This document shows, piece by piece, positions 20,751 to 21,115 of a stretch of DNA of 21,115 nt (its first letter is position 1; every line of letters starts with the position of its first letter). Origin of the DNA: CAYXVU01 sp964468725 (lineage in GTDB: Bacteria; Acidobacteriota; Blastocatellia; UBA7656); contig CAYXVU010000097.1 in assembly GCA_964468725.1 (NCBI GenBank), positions 1 to 21,115 on the forward strand, given 5' to 3'. The translations under genes were made by a program, and so were the position numbers. Under the pieces are notes generated by a model, which saw nothing but the letters and a program-made list of their open reading frames with translations, ran no database searches and was not told the origin of the DNA.

Positions 20751-21020
20751 TCAGCCAGAGCTTTTGCTGCTCATTACCACGCTATTGCCAACAACGACAC
20801 AGAGAGTGTGACAGGTGGTAAAACCGAGAGCGGCCAGCAGGGGCTGGTCATAGTTGCGCTCTCATTCGGTGATAGCGGAGTAGCTTTTATAGCTGCAGAG
20901 AATGGCAGCAACGGCGAGGGAAAAAACCGCAGTCAACGAGTAACGATTGCCTTGTGATTGGCGAAAGTCGAGAATCTCAGCTAAGACATCAATAAGGGCA
21001 AATGAAGAACTTGCCATCAT
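20751..21020 (-). pseudogene. ISAs1-family transposase, N-terminal fragment with premature stop
   Basis: On the reverse strand an ATG at 21020, preceded by a good GAGAGGTGAG ribosome-binding region, opens MMASSSFALIDVLAEILDFRQ. SLAVAAILCSYKSYSAITE follows. This is the pattern of the N-terminal domain associated with ISAs1-type DDE transposases (H-repeat proteins): 'L.EI.D.R....RY.L......AVAAIL....SY.AI.E'. Codon 53 is TGA where the family normally has Trp (Glu-Trp-Gly-Arg). The same frame then continues ERNYDQPLLAALGFTT, still family-like, before the resemblance fades after CHTLCV (near 20793) and a second stop is reached at 20751-20753. The catalytic domain is absent. The element is therefore dead and truncated on the side facing ADOP 7. 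No terminal repeat could be identified. Confidence 0.75.
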
Positions 21021-21115
21021 CTCACCTCTCGGTTTCTGATGGAATGAAACTTTAAGGTGAGTCTATCTAAGAAACGGTCTGAAAAGGTTCAAAGCCGAGC
21101 CAGCCTCCCAAGCAT
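21021..21115. other. Upstream region of the transposase remnant
   Basis: Probably the 5' flank or end of the insertion sequence and the sequence beyond it. No inverted-repeat partner is available in the window to define the element end. Confidence 0.3.

Noticed and set aside
20712..20957. 81-codon + strand frame after ADOP 7
   Set aside because: It is antisense to the transposase remnant, whose reverse-strand reading matches a known family.

Overview
This window most likely comes from an Acidobacteriota chromosome, possibly the Blastocatellia side, though the class is a guess. The reason is its main content. Seven full-length tandem genes, all on the + strand, encode proteins of 799-823 residues with the layout of the acidobacterial duplicated orphan permease family (ADOP; MacB/FtsX type). 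Each has two MacB-like extracytoplasmic domains, two FtsX-type membrane domains and about eight membrane segments, with no ATP-binding subunit nearby. Together with one decayed copy they cover about 19 of the 21 kb.

Layout. 1-222 (-) is the N-terminal part of a clostripain-like (C11-type) protein that runs off the window. 241-372 holds a 122-bp MITE-like element with 18/19-matching terminal inverted repeats and a 5-bp flanking duplication, just upstream of that gene. 373-939 is non-coding, with a strong hairpin inside a wider inverted repeat. 940-3399 is ADOP 1. About 3565-4145 is the C-terminal remnant of another ADOP with a terminal frameshift. 4314-5198 encodes an exported DUF4097-like beta-helix protein with a regular 18-residue Asp-Arg repeat. 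5551-20661 carries ADOP 2-7, separated by 73-114 bp spacers. About 20751-21020 (-) is the start of an ISAs1-family transposase gene broken by a nonsense codon.

Starts were reassigned by the family N-terminus (Met-Gln-x-h-x-Gln-Asp) and by Shine-Dalgarno position. ADOP 2, 5, 6 and 7 therefore start 12-75 bases inside their longest open frames.

How the genes may work together. Every permease half keeps the cytoplasmic E-h-x-h-R-x-A-L-G-A segment that in FtsX/MacB relatives lies at the contact with the ATPase. The proteins therefore look able to bind an ATPase, but none is encoded here, so one would have to come from elsewhere or the proteins work without one. The second extracytoplasmic domain varies most between copies, which suggests diversified partners or substrates. 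Shared gene ends, shared spacer sequences and one dead copy show that the cluster grew by tandem duplication of gene-plus-spacer units and is still turning over. The spacers tend to fold into nested stem-loops upstream of the next ribosome-binding site. I saw no tRNA, rRNA, CRISPR array or confident promoter.
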